64,000 bases of DNA from positions 20,292,536 through 20,356,535 of the forward strand of contig NC_067198.1 of assembly GCF_000699445.3 (NCBI RefSeq), written 5' to 3'. Shown piece by piece: positions 49,421 through 59,967 of the stretch. Under the pieces are notes generated by a model, which saw only the letters and a list, made by a program, of their open reading frames with translations, searched no databases and was not told where the DNA came from. The position numbers and the translations under genes are program-made. The DNA comes from Schistosoma haematobium (taxonomy: Eukaryota; Platyhelminthes; Trematoda; Strigeidida; Schistosomatidae). Position 1 is the first letter of the stretch. Every line of letters begins with the position of its first letter.

Positions 49421-50608
49421 GTTGAAAGTGGCTTGAACAAAATGATGAGTAAAAACTGTCGAAATTTTCTGAGCATAAATAAGCCAGTGATTAGTTGATG
49501 ACAAAAAATGGTACAAGATTTCCGTAATTCATCGTGTGTTTTGATTTCGATTAAAGTAATCGAGGTAATAGGTAGTTCATATTCAGATGAAATAACATCT
49601 TACCCGCTTTATCCCATTTTTTTACGAAATAAGTATAATCGTGGCAGGAATGTTAATAGTTTATACATTTTGTTTATGTATACATAAGTCTCACATTTTA
49701 AACGATTTCAGTGTTACCATTTCTAGTGACGCCTTTTGTTGAATACTGAATGCTCTTATATGCTTTCTTGTTAATTCTACTCACACATGAGAAATATGCT
49801 CAACTTTTAATCATGCTGCTTTCTCATTCAAGATTTTACCATATTGACATATTAATTTTGATTGCCACTCAAAAGAAAATGGTCGGGTTATACGATAGAT
49901 TTTTTTCTAGTGACAGGAAAACTTAATTATGACGATTTAAGTAAAACAATGTCATAGTATCTGTTGTTATATCCAGTTATATTGATATTTAACAGGTTTC
50001 ATTTATATTTTCTTAGTTGTACAATATACTGCTTGTCATTTTATTTATCTAATCTCCGCTACTGCTGTTAGATGTAAATAGGCCGTACTTTTAATTATTG
50101 CTCCTCTGTTTTATTAGGAGAGACAATGACCATCATCAACGGAGTTCCGGTATCAGATATAATCGTTTGATTTATTCGCATTGACATACAATACATCAAC
50201 AGGAAAATGTCCATTTTGATTTCAGCTTATTGACTACCCTGTTTGATATTACGCATATTGTGATGTTTACGGATTTGGAGGGAATGTCAAGTATAAATTC
50301 GAAGTTCATTTATTAATGACATTATTCCTAAATGTTTTCGCTCGATTATATTGCTAAAATCATAATCTAAGTGAGTAAGCTAATAAAGCTTGCTTTTGAT
50401 GTTATTTTATTAATATTTTAAGTAACTAACTCGTTTTGTTTTCGTGTTTAATCAATAGATAGAAATTGAATATATGGTTTTCTATTACGAACTCGTTGTT
50501 GTGTGCCTATCGACTTTAATAACCAGATTTTAATTACAATGTTGCCTGGGCCAATCTATACTTTAAGGGGTTCTTGGGCATATTTGGTTCGGAAACTCGG
50601 TAGAACAG

Positions 50609-50610
<2 letters not shown>
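49421..50610. other. AT-rich DNA, no gene seen
   Basis: Nothing recognisable. Confidence 0.4.

Positions 50611-50646
<36 letters not shown>
50611..50646. repeat. (AT)n at left SINE tail
   Basis: About 36 bases of AT, abutting the 3' tail of the minus-strand SINE-H copy at 50,648. Confidence 0.97.
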
Positions 50647-50650
<4 letters not shown>

Positions 50651-51061
50651 ATTTTAATAGTTGAGATCATCAGTCAATTGAAGCTAGACCACCATGGAAA
50701 ACGTGAAAGCACTAGAAACCTTTTCGTCCTACCGCGCGCGAACGCTTAACCTCCAGCGGTGTTAATGTGTAAATTCAACTAATCCACAAAATTGAGCGAC
50801 ACATCTACCATCGTCTTCAATGATTTACTATCTCACAGCAAACCAGAGTGAACTTCACTGGTCACTGCTGCTCACTACAACTCCAGTGATCTAAAGGTTA
50901 TGCGTTCGCGCGAGAGACCAATAGGTCCTGGGTTTGAATCTCGCGAGGTGGGATCGTGGATGCGCACTGCTGAAGAGTTCCATGATAAGACGAAACGGCC
51001 GTCCAGTGCTTTTAGGTTTTCCATAGCGGTCTACCTTCAAGTGGCTCATGATCTCAAATAT

Positions 51062-51064
<3 letters not shown>
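50647..51064. mobile_element. Inverted SINE-H pair between two (AT)n tracts
   Basis: The minus copy (50,648-50,885) lacks the region between GAAA and the head through an internal deletion (TTTCGTCCTACCGCGCGCG on the plus strand) but keeps the 5' leader. The plus copy (50,886-51,064) has an A box (GTGATCTAAAGGTTATGCG), B box (GGGTTTGAATCTC), an intact ribozyme core and the tail CTCATGATCTCAAATATTAC. Each tail runs straight into an AT microsatellite. Confidence 0.85.
50964..51009 (+). ncRNA. SINE-H hammerhead ribozyme, core intact
   Basis: Stem I GCACTG (50,964-50,969) is fully complementary to CAGTGC (51,004-51,009). Core CTGAAGA (50,970-50,976) fits CTGANGA; GAAA is at 50,992-50,995 and GTC at 51,001-51,003, so cleavage would be after C51,003. 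Stem II is weak in this copy (GTT/AGAC, about 3 pairs including one G-U). Stem III is minimal (ACGGCCGT, self-complementary), as in Smα. Confidence 0.7.

Positions 51065-51106
<42 letters not shown>
51065..51106. repeat. (AT)n at right SINE tail
   Basis: About 42 bases of AT directly after the SINE-H tail TATTACT. Confidence 0.97.
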
Positions 51107-51112
<6 letters not shown>

Positions 51113-52208
51113 CTTGAGATAATTTGTGTTTGCTTTCATACCATTGATTTTGAATGATTATTTTTTCCATACAATTCCTTTGTTTATATTGCTTACAAAA
51201 AGATTGAAACAAACAGTAATTAATTTTCATTGTTATTTAATAGAATCTAATTTGAAATGACTTTATTACATAAATGATTATATCAAAATAAATCACATAA
51301 TTCTTTTAGTCTGACAATACTATCACTATTAATTAAGAGTATTAAATAGTATGATTGAAAAAAAAAAAATTTCGATCAATCCATCATTATATTAAGCTTA
51401 GATATAAGATACACTAGATGATAATTATAAAAGAGAATTGATTTCGGCGGAAACATTCTAAGTGACCTTCAATTCATATTCTGTTGATGAATAAAAACAA
51501 AACATTAGTTTAAACAAACGATGAAAATTAATATTCTTAAGTTTACTTAACAAAAAAGCAGAGGATTAATCAATGTACAATGATAAATTAGGTAAATTAT
51601 TATTATTCATTTTACAAATGTCATTATAAATTAAAATGAAACAATCATGTAATTCCCACAAAAGAAATCCCGTAAAAACAAAAGAAAATTGTTTCCCTTA
51701 AAAAAGAAAAAAAAAGAAAACTGGTTATTTTTCAAAATAAATAAATAAAAAAAAATAAAAATAATCATAATTATTGACTGACTTGTTTGTTTTTAACTAA
51801 ATGGTTTTCAATGTAATACAACAACTGTTTACGTTTATTCATTCAAATGATGAATAATATTATCAGTTTGTTTAAATAGATTAAATGAATGGTGTTTTGG
51901 TTTGAATGTGTGATTGTTTGTCTTATACATATTGTATTTTGTATATAAAACTATAGATTATTTTCGAGCATTGTTAATCATTTATTCTGATGAAAGTTAA
52001 TAACAACGGGTGATCAGAAGTTGAAGTGGTTATTTCAATCCTAATTGTTATTAAATTGAATATAATCTGAGATAAGAGACATTGATGACCATTCCAAAAA
52101 GATTTACGTTAATGTTTTAATAATGTTTATCGATTATTATTTAAACAAGTAGCGACTACCTAATGTATAGTTTGAAAGTTATCGATATCATTAGAAATAA
52201 TAAATTAA
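51107..52208. other. AT-rich DNA, no gene seen
   Basis: A-rich patches near 51,360 and 51,700-51,760. Confidence 0.4.
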
Positions 52209-52217
52209 ATGTATATT
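52209..52217. repeat. Target-site duplication, left (9 bp)
   Basis: ATGTATATT, exact partner at 52,518-52,526. Confidence 0.7.
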
Positions 52218-52517
52218 ATCAGTATAGGGGTTGTGGAGATTGTTAAGTTTTTGATTGAGATCATGAATCAATTGATGTTAGACCACCGCTGGAAACCTGG
52301 AAGCACTGGACGGCCTTTTCGTCCTAGTATGGGACTCTTCAGCAGTGCGCATCCACGATCCCGCTCCCTGCGAGATTCGAACCCAGGACCTATCGGTCTC
52401 GCGCTTAACCAACTAGACCACTGAGCCGGCATCCAATGGTGTTAGTGTCTAACATCAACCAATCCAGGTTTCCAACGGTGGTCTAACATCAATTGATTCA
52501 TGATCTCAATCAAATAG
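52218..52517. mobile_element. Inverted SINE-H pair bounded by one target duplication
   Basis: The minus copy (52,218-about 52,462) is nearly complete: tail from ATCAGTATAGGGGTTGTGGA, ribozyme (52,303-52,348), B box GAGATTCGAACCC, A box ACCACTGAGCC and start of the leader. The plus copy (about 52,466-52,517) is only a 3' stub: CCAGGTTTCCAACGGTGGTC, TAACATCAATTGATTCATGA. A 9-bp direct repeat encloses the pair. The left part is one of the least mutated SINE-H copies. Confidence 0.85.
52303..52348 (-). ncRNA. SINE-H hammerhead ribozyme, best copy
   Basis: Read on the minus strand: stem I GCACTG (52,343-52,348) pairs with CAGTGC (52,303-52,308); core CTGAAGA (52,336-52,342); stem II GTCC...GGAC (52,321-52,335, loop CATACTA); GAAA (52,317-52,320); a short stem III with one mismatch (AAGGCCGT); GTC (52,309-52,311). 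All core positions of the hammerhead consensus are present. Activity is inferred and untested. Confidence 0.78.
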
Positions 52518-52526
52518 ATGTATATT
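52518..52526. repeat. Target-site duplication, right (9 bp)
   Basis: ATGTATATT, exact partner of 52,209-52,217. Confidence 0.7.
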
Positions 52527-52691
52527 GTTTTAACAACCCGAGTATTAATCGCCAACAACAATATTCTCTAAATTTGGATAGCTCCAGAATATATTCATTG
52601 GTAGAGTGAATTTTATGCATCAAACATTAACATAATCTATAAAACACCCGAAATCAATAATTAAAATGTATTAATTAACATATGTATGCAA

Positions 52692-53019
52692 TGATCGATA
52701 GTGACTAGCAGTGGAATCCAGCTTGACGCACGTTTCGTCTTAATTGGGATTCGTCAGCTAGATGTACCTGCATCTAAGAGTTGATGTTTACTCTGGGATG
52801 CACGTAAATCCAGCTTACCAGTCCCAAATAGGACAAAACGCTCGTCAAACTGGATTCTACTAATAGCCACTATCCTTCTTTGCTTATAACGCTTGTGAAT
52901 TAATGTAATATCGAGGTAATACGCACAGTATGCACATGTACTAACAAGAGACTGATCAATTGCAGTCCTGGACATCAATGGGAAGATTCAAGTAAACAAT
53001 ACCAAGTGAATTTATAACA
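52692..53019. mobile_element. Inverted pair of Smα hammerhead SINEs
   Basis: The minus copy (52,692-52,798) has core CTGACGA and GAAA but a mismatched stem II. The plus copy (52,799-53,019) has a damaged core (CTTACCA, AAAA) followed by TTTGCTTATAACGC, GCACAGTATGCACATGTACT and a tail ending ACCAAGTGAATTTATAAC. Both carry extra bases (AAG and AAA) between the GTC site and the CTGGAT stem I strand, as at 34,840. Confidence 0.83.
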
Positions 53020-53520
53020 CATGTATGATTTTATTACATATTCATTTTGATAGTATATATTTTCACATCATATCACTGTTCATTCAGATGGTTTATTTCA
53101 ATAACTTCTCTGATATAGAGAAGTATTCAATCCTTAGTTTATTGAAAAGTAGTTTTTTTATCTATTGAAACGTATCATACAAATAAATCAATAACACCAA
53201 ACTATTGTTGTAATTATTAGGTTTCGAATTATTAACAGGCCAATGAATGATGGATATAATGTATAATAAACTAATTATATGTTTAAGATACATAAAAGAA
53301 AACAATATTTGGTAGGATGAATATTTTGTTGAAAATCACCATGGAAATGAGACTATAATTTAGCTTTTTCTTTAAGAAGGATATCATTATTAAGACTGAT
53401 CTGATTATATGTGATTTCTAAATTACAGGATAATATATTTTATTAATGTAGCGAGTATTTTCGAGACATGTTTTCTTAAACTCTCTTCATTTCATAATTA
53501 GGATATCAGTATAAAATCAT
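53020..53520. other. AT-rich DNA, no gene seen
   Basis: Nothing recognisable. Confidence 0.4.
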
Positions 53521-53660
53521 TACTTATTTACTTACGTTCGTTACTCCTAGTGGAGCATAGATCAACAAGCAGCATTCTCCAACCCAGTCTATTCTGGACC
53601 TTCCTTTCTATTTCTATCCAATTGTTGTTCATTCTTCTCATGTCTGTCTCCATTTCTCAG
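53521..53660 (-). pseudogene. RTE 3' terminal fragment
   Basis: The plus strand reads TACTTATTTACTTACG (tail), then GTTACTCCTAGTGGAGCATA, CAGCATTCTCCAACCCAGTC and CATGTCTGTCTCCATTTCTC. This is the complement of the last 130 bp of the RTE copies at 10.6 and 21.2 kb. Confidence 0.8.
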
Positions 53661-54333
53661 CAAAATGAATAATCAATAAAATCATACAACAAATAACACT
53701 GGTCATAATTGTTAATTATAGTCCAGAAAATAGAATAAAGGTTTTGTTACGTCCAAGTTTTGACTCTCTTCCGTTATTGAATCAGTGTATGTTGATCTAT
53801 TTGTAACTTTAGAACCTAAAATAATAATAGAACCAAACTTTAATTCAAACAATAAAATGTATTTGCAATTTACAAATAATCGACCCAAATATCATTCTAA
53901 TAATACAAACTTTTAATTGTTTAGGTTCCTGGGACAAAAACGCTCAAATACCAAACCGAAGATAAAGATATAAACAAACAAGTTCAGAAGTTGAGTAAAA
54001 TAAATACATTCAAAAACATTATGAAATTATTCATATTTAATAAAATAGTTTCTAATTAGTTAGTTATCTTCACTTTCCCTGTAACAGGTTTTATCTACCC
54101 CTAATTTTATTATTAAGATGATAATCTACTATGTCAATATGCATGGAATAATTCTTAGAAATGGTCATATAATGTATAGTATTTCATTCCTCAGGTTACT
54201 TTATATTTACCTCAACTAGACATGTTAATTGTGAGAATTGGTAAGTATATATACAGTGTATTGGATTTCCCTGGATTCTATTCTTATTTTGTATTCTCTT
54301 AAAAAAATAACAATATTTCATAGTTTTATTAAC
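53661..54333. other. AT-rich DNA, no gene seen
   Basis: Nothing recognisable. Confidence 0.4.
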
Positions 54334-54340
54334 AGAATTT
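54334..54340. repeat. MITE target-site duplication, left
   Basis: AGAATTT, repeated at 54,633-54,639; the following G is also shared if the element is counted one base shorter. Confidence 0.75.
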
Positions 54341-54632
54341 GGGCGAGACTATAATTTATGGACGACCTTTGGGCCAATACAGACTGATCTTGAAAGTGTC
54401 CACCTAATAACTACGACCAAATAAGGGTTACAAACCAGTGTGGGGGAATTAAAATTATGATTTGCAATTGACGGTTAAGGTTAGGAATTAGATTTAGGGT
54501 TTTCATTACGAACTAACATCAGCTATAATGCTAAAACTCTATTTAGCCAAATGGATGAGTGAATTTCGCGCTAAAATCCGAGATCTGTTACCTTATACCT
54601 GATTGGTTCGTCCATAAATCATAGTCTCGCCT
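54341..54632. mobile_element. MITE with terminal inverted repeats (292 bp)
   Basis: The left end GGGCGAGACTATAATTTATG plus GACGA is the inverted complement of the right end, which reads AGGCGAGACTATGATTTATG plus GACGAACC on the minus strand: about 25 bp with two mismatches. A 7-8-bp target duplication flanks the element. There is no transposase frame. A 7-8-bp duplication suits Merlin- or hAT-type transposition, but I cannot assign the superfamily. Confidence 0.85.
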
Positions 54633-54639
54633 AGAATTT
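54633..54639. repeat. MITE target-site duplication, right
   Basis: AGAATTT, exact partner of 54,334-54,340. Confidence 0.75.
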
Positions 54640-55304
54640 GCCAATTTCACATTGTGTTACTATAATTACCATGTTGAATTGAATGAGTAAAACAAACTTC
54701 ATTATGAATTGAATACAGCTAAATTCTCAAGAATGTTTTTTGTGTGTATCTATGGTATATCTATATATTGTCAGTGTATTCTTGTAAAGTTAACTTTTGA
54801 TCGGTTACATTGTTTACATTAGATTATAACTTGATTTATCTAGTTATTTAAACAATAAAAAAACTCATTGTAATTATTTAACTATTTGCACAATCATGCA
54901 TAATCTATGAAGTAGATCTATGTCCAGAAATCAGGTATTTTTGTTTATAGAGATTAATTCAGTCTCATATTGCCAATTTCATTTAAAACATGATTTGTTT
55001 ATTAATTGTGTTATTTCAAAGTTGATAATCACTTATTTATTGTGATTATATTAGGAAGAAGACAAAATGTTATATTAGATTTGCCTACATTGTAAATTTG
55101 TTAATCCGATTACATTCCATGTTATATTATTAGCTATAAATAGATGAATATAAAAGAATTAAATATTGTTGATAAGAGAAGGTTTCTTAATTATGTAATT
55201 TCATAATGGAAAATTGAATAATTTGTAAAAGTAAGGTAGATAAAATTGTTTGATTTTGTTGAAGATTTCATGTTATACTGTAATAGCGAACATTTTCTTG
55301 AACG
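54640..55304. other. AT-rich DNA, no gene seen
   Basis: Nothing recognisable. Confidence 0.4.
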
Positions 55305-55515
55305 ATTTACCCAAAGGTTTAGCGCTCGCTCGCGAGACCGATAGATCCTGAGTTCGAATCTTGCGAAGTAGGATCGTGAATGCGCACTGCTGAAGAGTTC
55401 CATAATAGAATGAAACAACCATCCAGTGCTTCGAGGTTTTCCATCGTGGTCTAGCTTCAATTGGCTCATGAGTTCACCTAATAAATTACTATAATATTCA
55501 CAAAACCCCTCTCTG
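55305..55515 (+). mobile_element. SINE-H copy
   Basis: The A-box part is truncated (GTTTAGCGCTCGCTCGCG). B box GAGTTCGAATCTTG, ribozyme block with all core positions, and the tail GAGTTCACCTAATAAATTAC followed by TATAATATTCACAAAACCCC. No inverted partner. Confidence 0.8.
55384..55429 (+). ncRNA. SINE-H hammerhead ribozyme, core intact, AUC site
   Basis: Stem I GCACTG (55,384-55,389) and CAGTGC (55,424-55,429) pair fully. Core CTGAAGA; stem II GTTC/GAAT (including a G-U closing pair); GAAA at 55,412-55,415. The cleavage triplet is ATC (55,421-55,423), which fits the NUH rule. Stem III has one mismatch. Confidence 0.65.
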
Positions 55516-56194
55516 ATTACACAGTTAATATTAGAATTCAGTTTTTATCGAATATATACAGATTAATTGTATATGAGTTGACTGAATATAGTTGAAACGA
55601 ACTGCATAAGTTACATTTCATATTGTTTACAAACATCTGTTAAGTATTGATATATTTTTGCTGTTACAAATTATTTCTTGAATGCATGTTACTCATTGAG
55701 GACTATAATAATTAAAAATAAATTCATCGCATAACTAATTTAATGTTAAAACTGTCGAATACAAACAGAATAATGACCTGAACAAATCTTTAACAATCTG
55801 ACATTTCTTGTGTTGACTTAATTAAAACAACATTTATTTGAAGTAATTTATGAATGAATACAACCGACTATAATGATGAATGACTAAGTTGGTTAGCTAT
55901 TTTAAAACAAAATGTAACCAAGTGTTCATTCTTTAATGACTTACCAGTGTTCATTTCACCCTCTCTGTTTATCTATAGGTGAGTTTATCATAAAGTTATC
56001 GAAATACTAGGCTATTGGAGGTTATTGATAGGAAATCTTGGACCTAGAACTAGATGAATATGATGTCATTAATGCTCAGTGAACGATAATTTGTGAAATG
56101 TTTTAGTCCAGTAACAGATCAATCATGGCCAAAACAGATTGTTGGTAATGTCTCACTTTATGAAGTTGGGAGATCCAAGCTCAAATTTATTAGA
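55516..56194. other. AT-rich DNA, no gene seen
   Basis: Nothing recognisable. Confidence 0.35.
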
Positions 56195-56315
56195 AAACAT
56201 TAGTTCTTTAAAGACCATAGGTACTCCTTACTGGCCAGCATCAACTATCAAGAAACTAAGATTTATAAAGGGTTTCCTGTCAACTACCTCCAAACACCAG
56301 ATATTAAGCATATTA
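56195..56315 (+). repeat. Repeat D, copy 2
   Basis: GTACTCCTTACTGGCC and GGTTTCCTGTCAACTACCTC parallel 47,000-47,070. The ribozyme-like part has decayed (ATCAAGAAAC). A 76-codon frame at 56,139-56,369 spans it and has no recognised domain. Confidence 0.35.
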
Positions 56316-56869
56316 TTTGGACTTGATCGACTGAATTCAATCAGCATTAAAAGAACTGGACAAATCTGACATTAGTCAATCAGTTGTATATACTGAGATA
56401 TCTTTATTATTGAATTTGTTAAGATGACTCCATTAAATTTGTTATAATTGAAGTTTGAATTTATGTAGATAATTTCATTTTGTTTTCACTTTATAAATAT
56501 AACATCTATTATTTTCTATGTTATTCATGTCTATTGTGATTTCTAATGATCATAACCTGACCTTAGCATTCAGAAGGTGTAATTATTTAACGTTTACATA
56601 CCATGGTAACGGAAATAGAAAATGGGAATAACTTTATATCCTCTTTTTAACTATAATTACAATTCACTAAGTGTTACTTAAAAAATATTCTTCCCTCTTA
56701 TGTTCTTAAAAAATTATCTTTTTTCATTTGGTGTGGTAAAATTATATTCTTTAGTAATGTAGAACGGTTTCTTTAATTACTTAGAAAATACCTGGACAAC
56801 TTTCAATGTTAACTATATCCAAAACTGATTTCTAAACACCTTTTTGTCAACTAATCGGTCATTTCAATA
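56316..56869. other. AT-rich DNA, no gene seen
   Basis: Nothing recognisable. Confidence 0.4.
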
Positions 56870-57195
56870 TTTGGAATCATGAGTCAATTGAAGATAGACC
56901 ACCATGGAATACCTGGAAGCACTGGACGGTCGTTTCGTCCTACTGTGGGACTCAACAGTCCGCATCCACGACCCGCCTCGCGAGATTCGAACCCAGGACG
57001 TATCAATCTCGCGCGCGAGCGCTTAACCACTTGACCACTGAGCTGGCCGGCGTCCAACGGTGTTAGTGTGTGACTTCGACCAATCCACGAAATTGAGCAA
57101 CACATCCACCATTGTCTTCAGTGAGTTACTATCTCACAACAGACCCGGTTGAATTCCATTGGTCACTGCTTCTCACCAGAACTTCAGGAAATACT
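56870..57195 (-). mobile_element. Nearly full-length SINE-H copy
   Basis: On the minus strand it runs from the 5' leader (57,195 down to about 57,060; GGTTGAATTCCATTGGTCAC on the plus strand) through A box (CAGTGGTCAAGTGGTTAAG), B box (GGGTTCGAATCTC) and ribozyme block to the 3' part at 56,873. A short deletion removed the centre of the ribozyme core (CTGTTGAGTCCC), so it cannot fold normally. No inverted partner. Confidence 0.82.
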
Positions 57196-57754
57196 AGTTG
57201 AAGCCAGTCACTAGTGATAATTCATCACTCAATCGATTAAGGGCTTAGATTAACTGAATTTATTAGCTTTCTTATACTTGCAGACAAAATAGGGATATTA
57301 TTGTTATTACGTCTATATAACCCATCTTCGATTTCCGTAGCGTCATTTATGTTTCACATTATATTTATTGGAAATATATTGAAAGGATAATGTGAATTTA
57401 AGAACATCTTACAGTATCAATATAGAATAGATGAATTGCGAAATCCATAATGTGAATTTCGTCTTATCTAGGACTAGTTAGCTGTATGAATTTGGACTTT
57501 AAAATGAATTAAATCCTGATGTATTCTTTTAAACAAAAATGATGAGTGGAGAATGTATGCAACTTATGTAATATCTAAACTTAGCATTAATCAACAGAAC
57601 TTACTTTCATAAAGGGAACTTTGGTAAGATTCGACTATATGTAATATAGATTAGTGAATAAGTGGAAAAAACTGACAATAATTTTCTTTTCAAATTTGAG
57701 ATATGTCTGATGCCAATGAAGAAAGTCACTTATAAGGTCTAAATGATCTACTTA
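57196..57754. other. AT-rich DNA, no gene seen
   Basis: Nothing recognisable. Confidence 0.4.
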
Positions 57755-57772
57755 GACATCAGTCAGTCAGTC

Positions 57773-57784
57773 AGTAACAACGTA
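57773..57784. repeat. Target-site duplication, left
   Basis: AGTAACAACGTA, exact partner at 58,091-58,102. Confidence 0.8.
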
Positions 57785-58090
57785 TCCTATCGTAACCAGT
57801 GGTTGGAGACTCTTGGTGACATGGCCCAGAATCGATCACAATGGCGTCAGTGTATACACTCTCTGTCTTCCCTTAAACTAAGAGATTAAAATCGCTTCAT
57901 ATCTTTCTTTCTACGAAATAATTCTTTCTTCCTGTACTATATCCTTATTGCAATCTTTCTTTTATATATTACCACCTCTAAATTAACTACTTTTATGAAT
58001 CCGGTGTCCATCTTGTTGTGTTAATGAGGTATGGCAACTTGGACCGATGCATATATGTGCCTGGTCCTACGTTGTAGCTGACTGACTGAG
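57785..58090 (+). pseudogene. LINE 3' end with short ORF remnant
   Basis: A 5'-truncated non-LTR retrotransposon. The C-terminal 33 codons of its polyprotein lie at 57,788-57,886 (NQWLETLGDMAQNRSQWR is recognisable), with the stop at 57,887-57,889. A 3' UTR of about 200 bp follows and ends in (CTGA)n at 58,090. This is a different family from the TAAG-tailed RTE copies: both the tail and the C-terminus differ. The flanking 12-bp duplication shows a real insertion. I do not recall its published name. Confidence 0.8.
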
Positions 58091-58102
58091 AGTAACAACG
58101 TA
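58091..58102. repeat. Target-site duplication, right
   Basis: AGTAACAACGTA, exact partner of 57,773-57,784. Confidence 0.8.
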
Positions 58103-58108
58103 GAACTT

Positions 58109-58129
58109 CGTACGTACGTACGTACGTAC
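58109..58129. repeat. (CGTA)n microsatellite
   Basis: Five CGTA units, self-complementary. Confidence 0.95.
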
Positions 58130-58260
58130 ATCACTTCGAGTTGCCATGCTACATTAGAACACAGATACAAATGTCGATTTAAATCCTGTAGTGGTAGAGG
58201 TAGTAAAAGTATGAGCAGTAGTTGGAAAGACTAGGTATCTTTGAATAACCATTGCCCTAA

Positions 58261-58964
58261 TGATTACAACACTTCTTAGCAATTCATTTTGATAATATAA
58301 GGGTAATTCTAAGTCAAGTACACAAAAATCCATTTGATTATTAAGTTGTACTAGAGTTAATTGTTTTGTATTAGATTTAGGTTGTTTCGACTCCGTGTTC
58401 GTAAGTAATTAATTGAGTATTTACTCTGCAATTTATAGCTAAGCAACCTTTCATACACACTGATAATAGATACCACAATATGCTAACTGATATTAAGAAA
58501 TGTGCAAGTTTGGTAATGGGAAGTAGAAACTAGATATATGTAATTCCACTCAACATTTTGAAAATTCAGTACTATTGTGCTATAAAACTAAATCTTAATT
58601 ATAATCTCAGTAATTAATAATTTGGTCTATTTCAAGATGAGATTCATGATGACTGGATTAAGATTCCTTTGAGAGTTTCAATTTTTATTGTTAACTTATT
58701 TAAAGTGGTGAAGTATGAAACAGATGTAGGCAAGCATGTCAAATGATTGATAATTCTAAGTAAAGATACCATAACAGGATACTCTAATGAAGTCAAATTT
58801 CAATTCTCTTGTAGAACGTTTAGACTAAAATCATTAAAGAAAGTTTGTCTACAAACCAAAAACAAATCAGGAGGAAAATGCAATCAAGAGTTTAAAGTGA
58901 ATTAAATTTGTCAGGTTTCCTTTTTATTCACCTTGTTATATTACACTTGATTATTAATGATATT
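58261..58964. other. AT-rich DNA, no gene seen
   Basis: Nothing recognisable. Confidence 0.4.
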
Positions 58965-59235
58965 TTTATAGTTGAATTTAAGAGTCAATTACAGCTAAAC
59001 CATCACTGAAAACATGAAAGTACTGAACGGTCGTCTCGTCCTAGTATGGAACTCCTCAACAGTGCGCATCCACGATCCCACCCCTCTAGATTCAAACCCA
59101 TGACCCATCGATCACGCAAGCGAACACTTAACCCCTAGACCACTGAACTGGCCGGTAGCCAACGCTATTAATATCTAACTTCAACCAATCTACAAAACTG
59201 TGCCAATATCCACCATTGTATTCAAATTGTAACTC
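58965..59235 (-). mobile_element. SINE-H copy
   Basis: Minus strand, from part of the leader (near 59,230) through the A box (CAGTGGTCTAGGGGTTAAG), B box (GGGTTTGAATCTAG) and ribozyme block to the tail. The core is TTGAGGA with GAGA for GAAA, so it is probably inactive. No inverted partner. Confidence 0.8.
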
Positions 59236-59967
59236 TAAATAATAATGACATGTTGGTTACATAACAAATTTTAATTCAAATAAGTCTATAGAAATAACTT
59301 ACACGGTAACAGATAAACGAATAGTTCTGTTCAATCAATAAATTGCCTAAACATTATGTAACAAACTATCTTATTGAATTATATAATAGATTTACCATTG
59401 CTACATTTAACATAAAGTAAACCAACATTAAATCGAAAGAATATTTAATTAAGTATTTCAGTTATTATCAAAATGTAGTTATTCTATAAAATCAGTTATA
59501 TATTCTAATATATACATTAATATTATAGGAATATATCACCCAATATTTGTTCTCTTTTCTTTTTCATTATTCCATTTCTTTATCTCAACATCTGGTTGAC
59601 CATAAAGCTGGACAGAGATTGGACTATAATCATAGTATTCAATAATCCAGTTTAAAAAACTAAACACAACCACATTGATATAAATGCAAATTAGTAATGA
59701 TGTAGAAATTTTTTTCTTTCTTTTTTCTTCTTCCTTTTTTTCTTTTTTGTTGTTGTTGCTGAAAAGAAAACAAGTAAAAATAAAATAATAATATGAAGCT
59801 CATTATCAATTGGATAAGATGAATTAAATTTCTAATGAAATAAATAATGAATTTAGGTTATGATGATAACAGATGGTTAAAGAGAAAATATGTTTAATAT
59901 ATTTGAAATGTAGACTATTATCGTCATAATTGTTTTTAACAAATTTTAAATCATATAGATTGTTATA
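59236..59967. other. AT-rich DNA, no gene seen
   Basis: T/pyrimidine-rich patch near 59,705-59,755. Confidence 0.4.

Larger units (their letters stand above)
57755..58260 (-). mobile_element. Older LINE 3' end, split by a younger relative
   Basis: On the minus strand, 58,260-58,103 matches the 3' UTR of the plus-strand element inside it (ATGGCAAC, TCTACGTTGTTACT, then a GACT-repeat tail). The tail GACTGACTGACTGATG lies at 57,757-57,772 on the other side of the insertion. A (CGTA)n run at 58,109-58,129 has expanded inside it. Confidence 0.6.

Noticed and set aside
50891..51157. Isoleucine-tyrosine repeat peptides on both strands.
   Set aside because: Translation of the (AT)n microsatellite next to a SINE.
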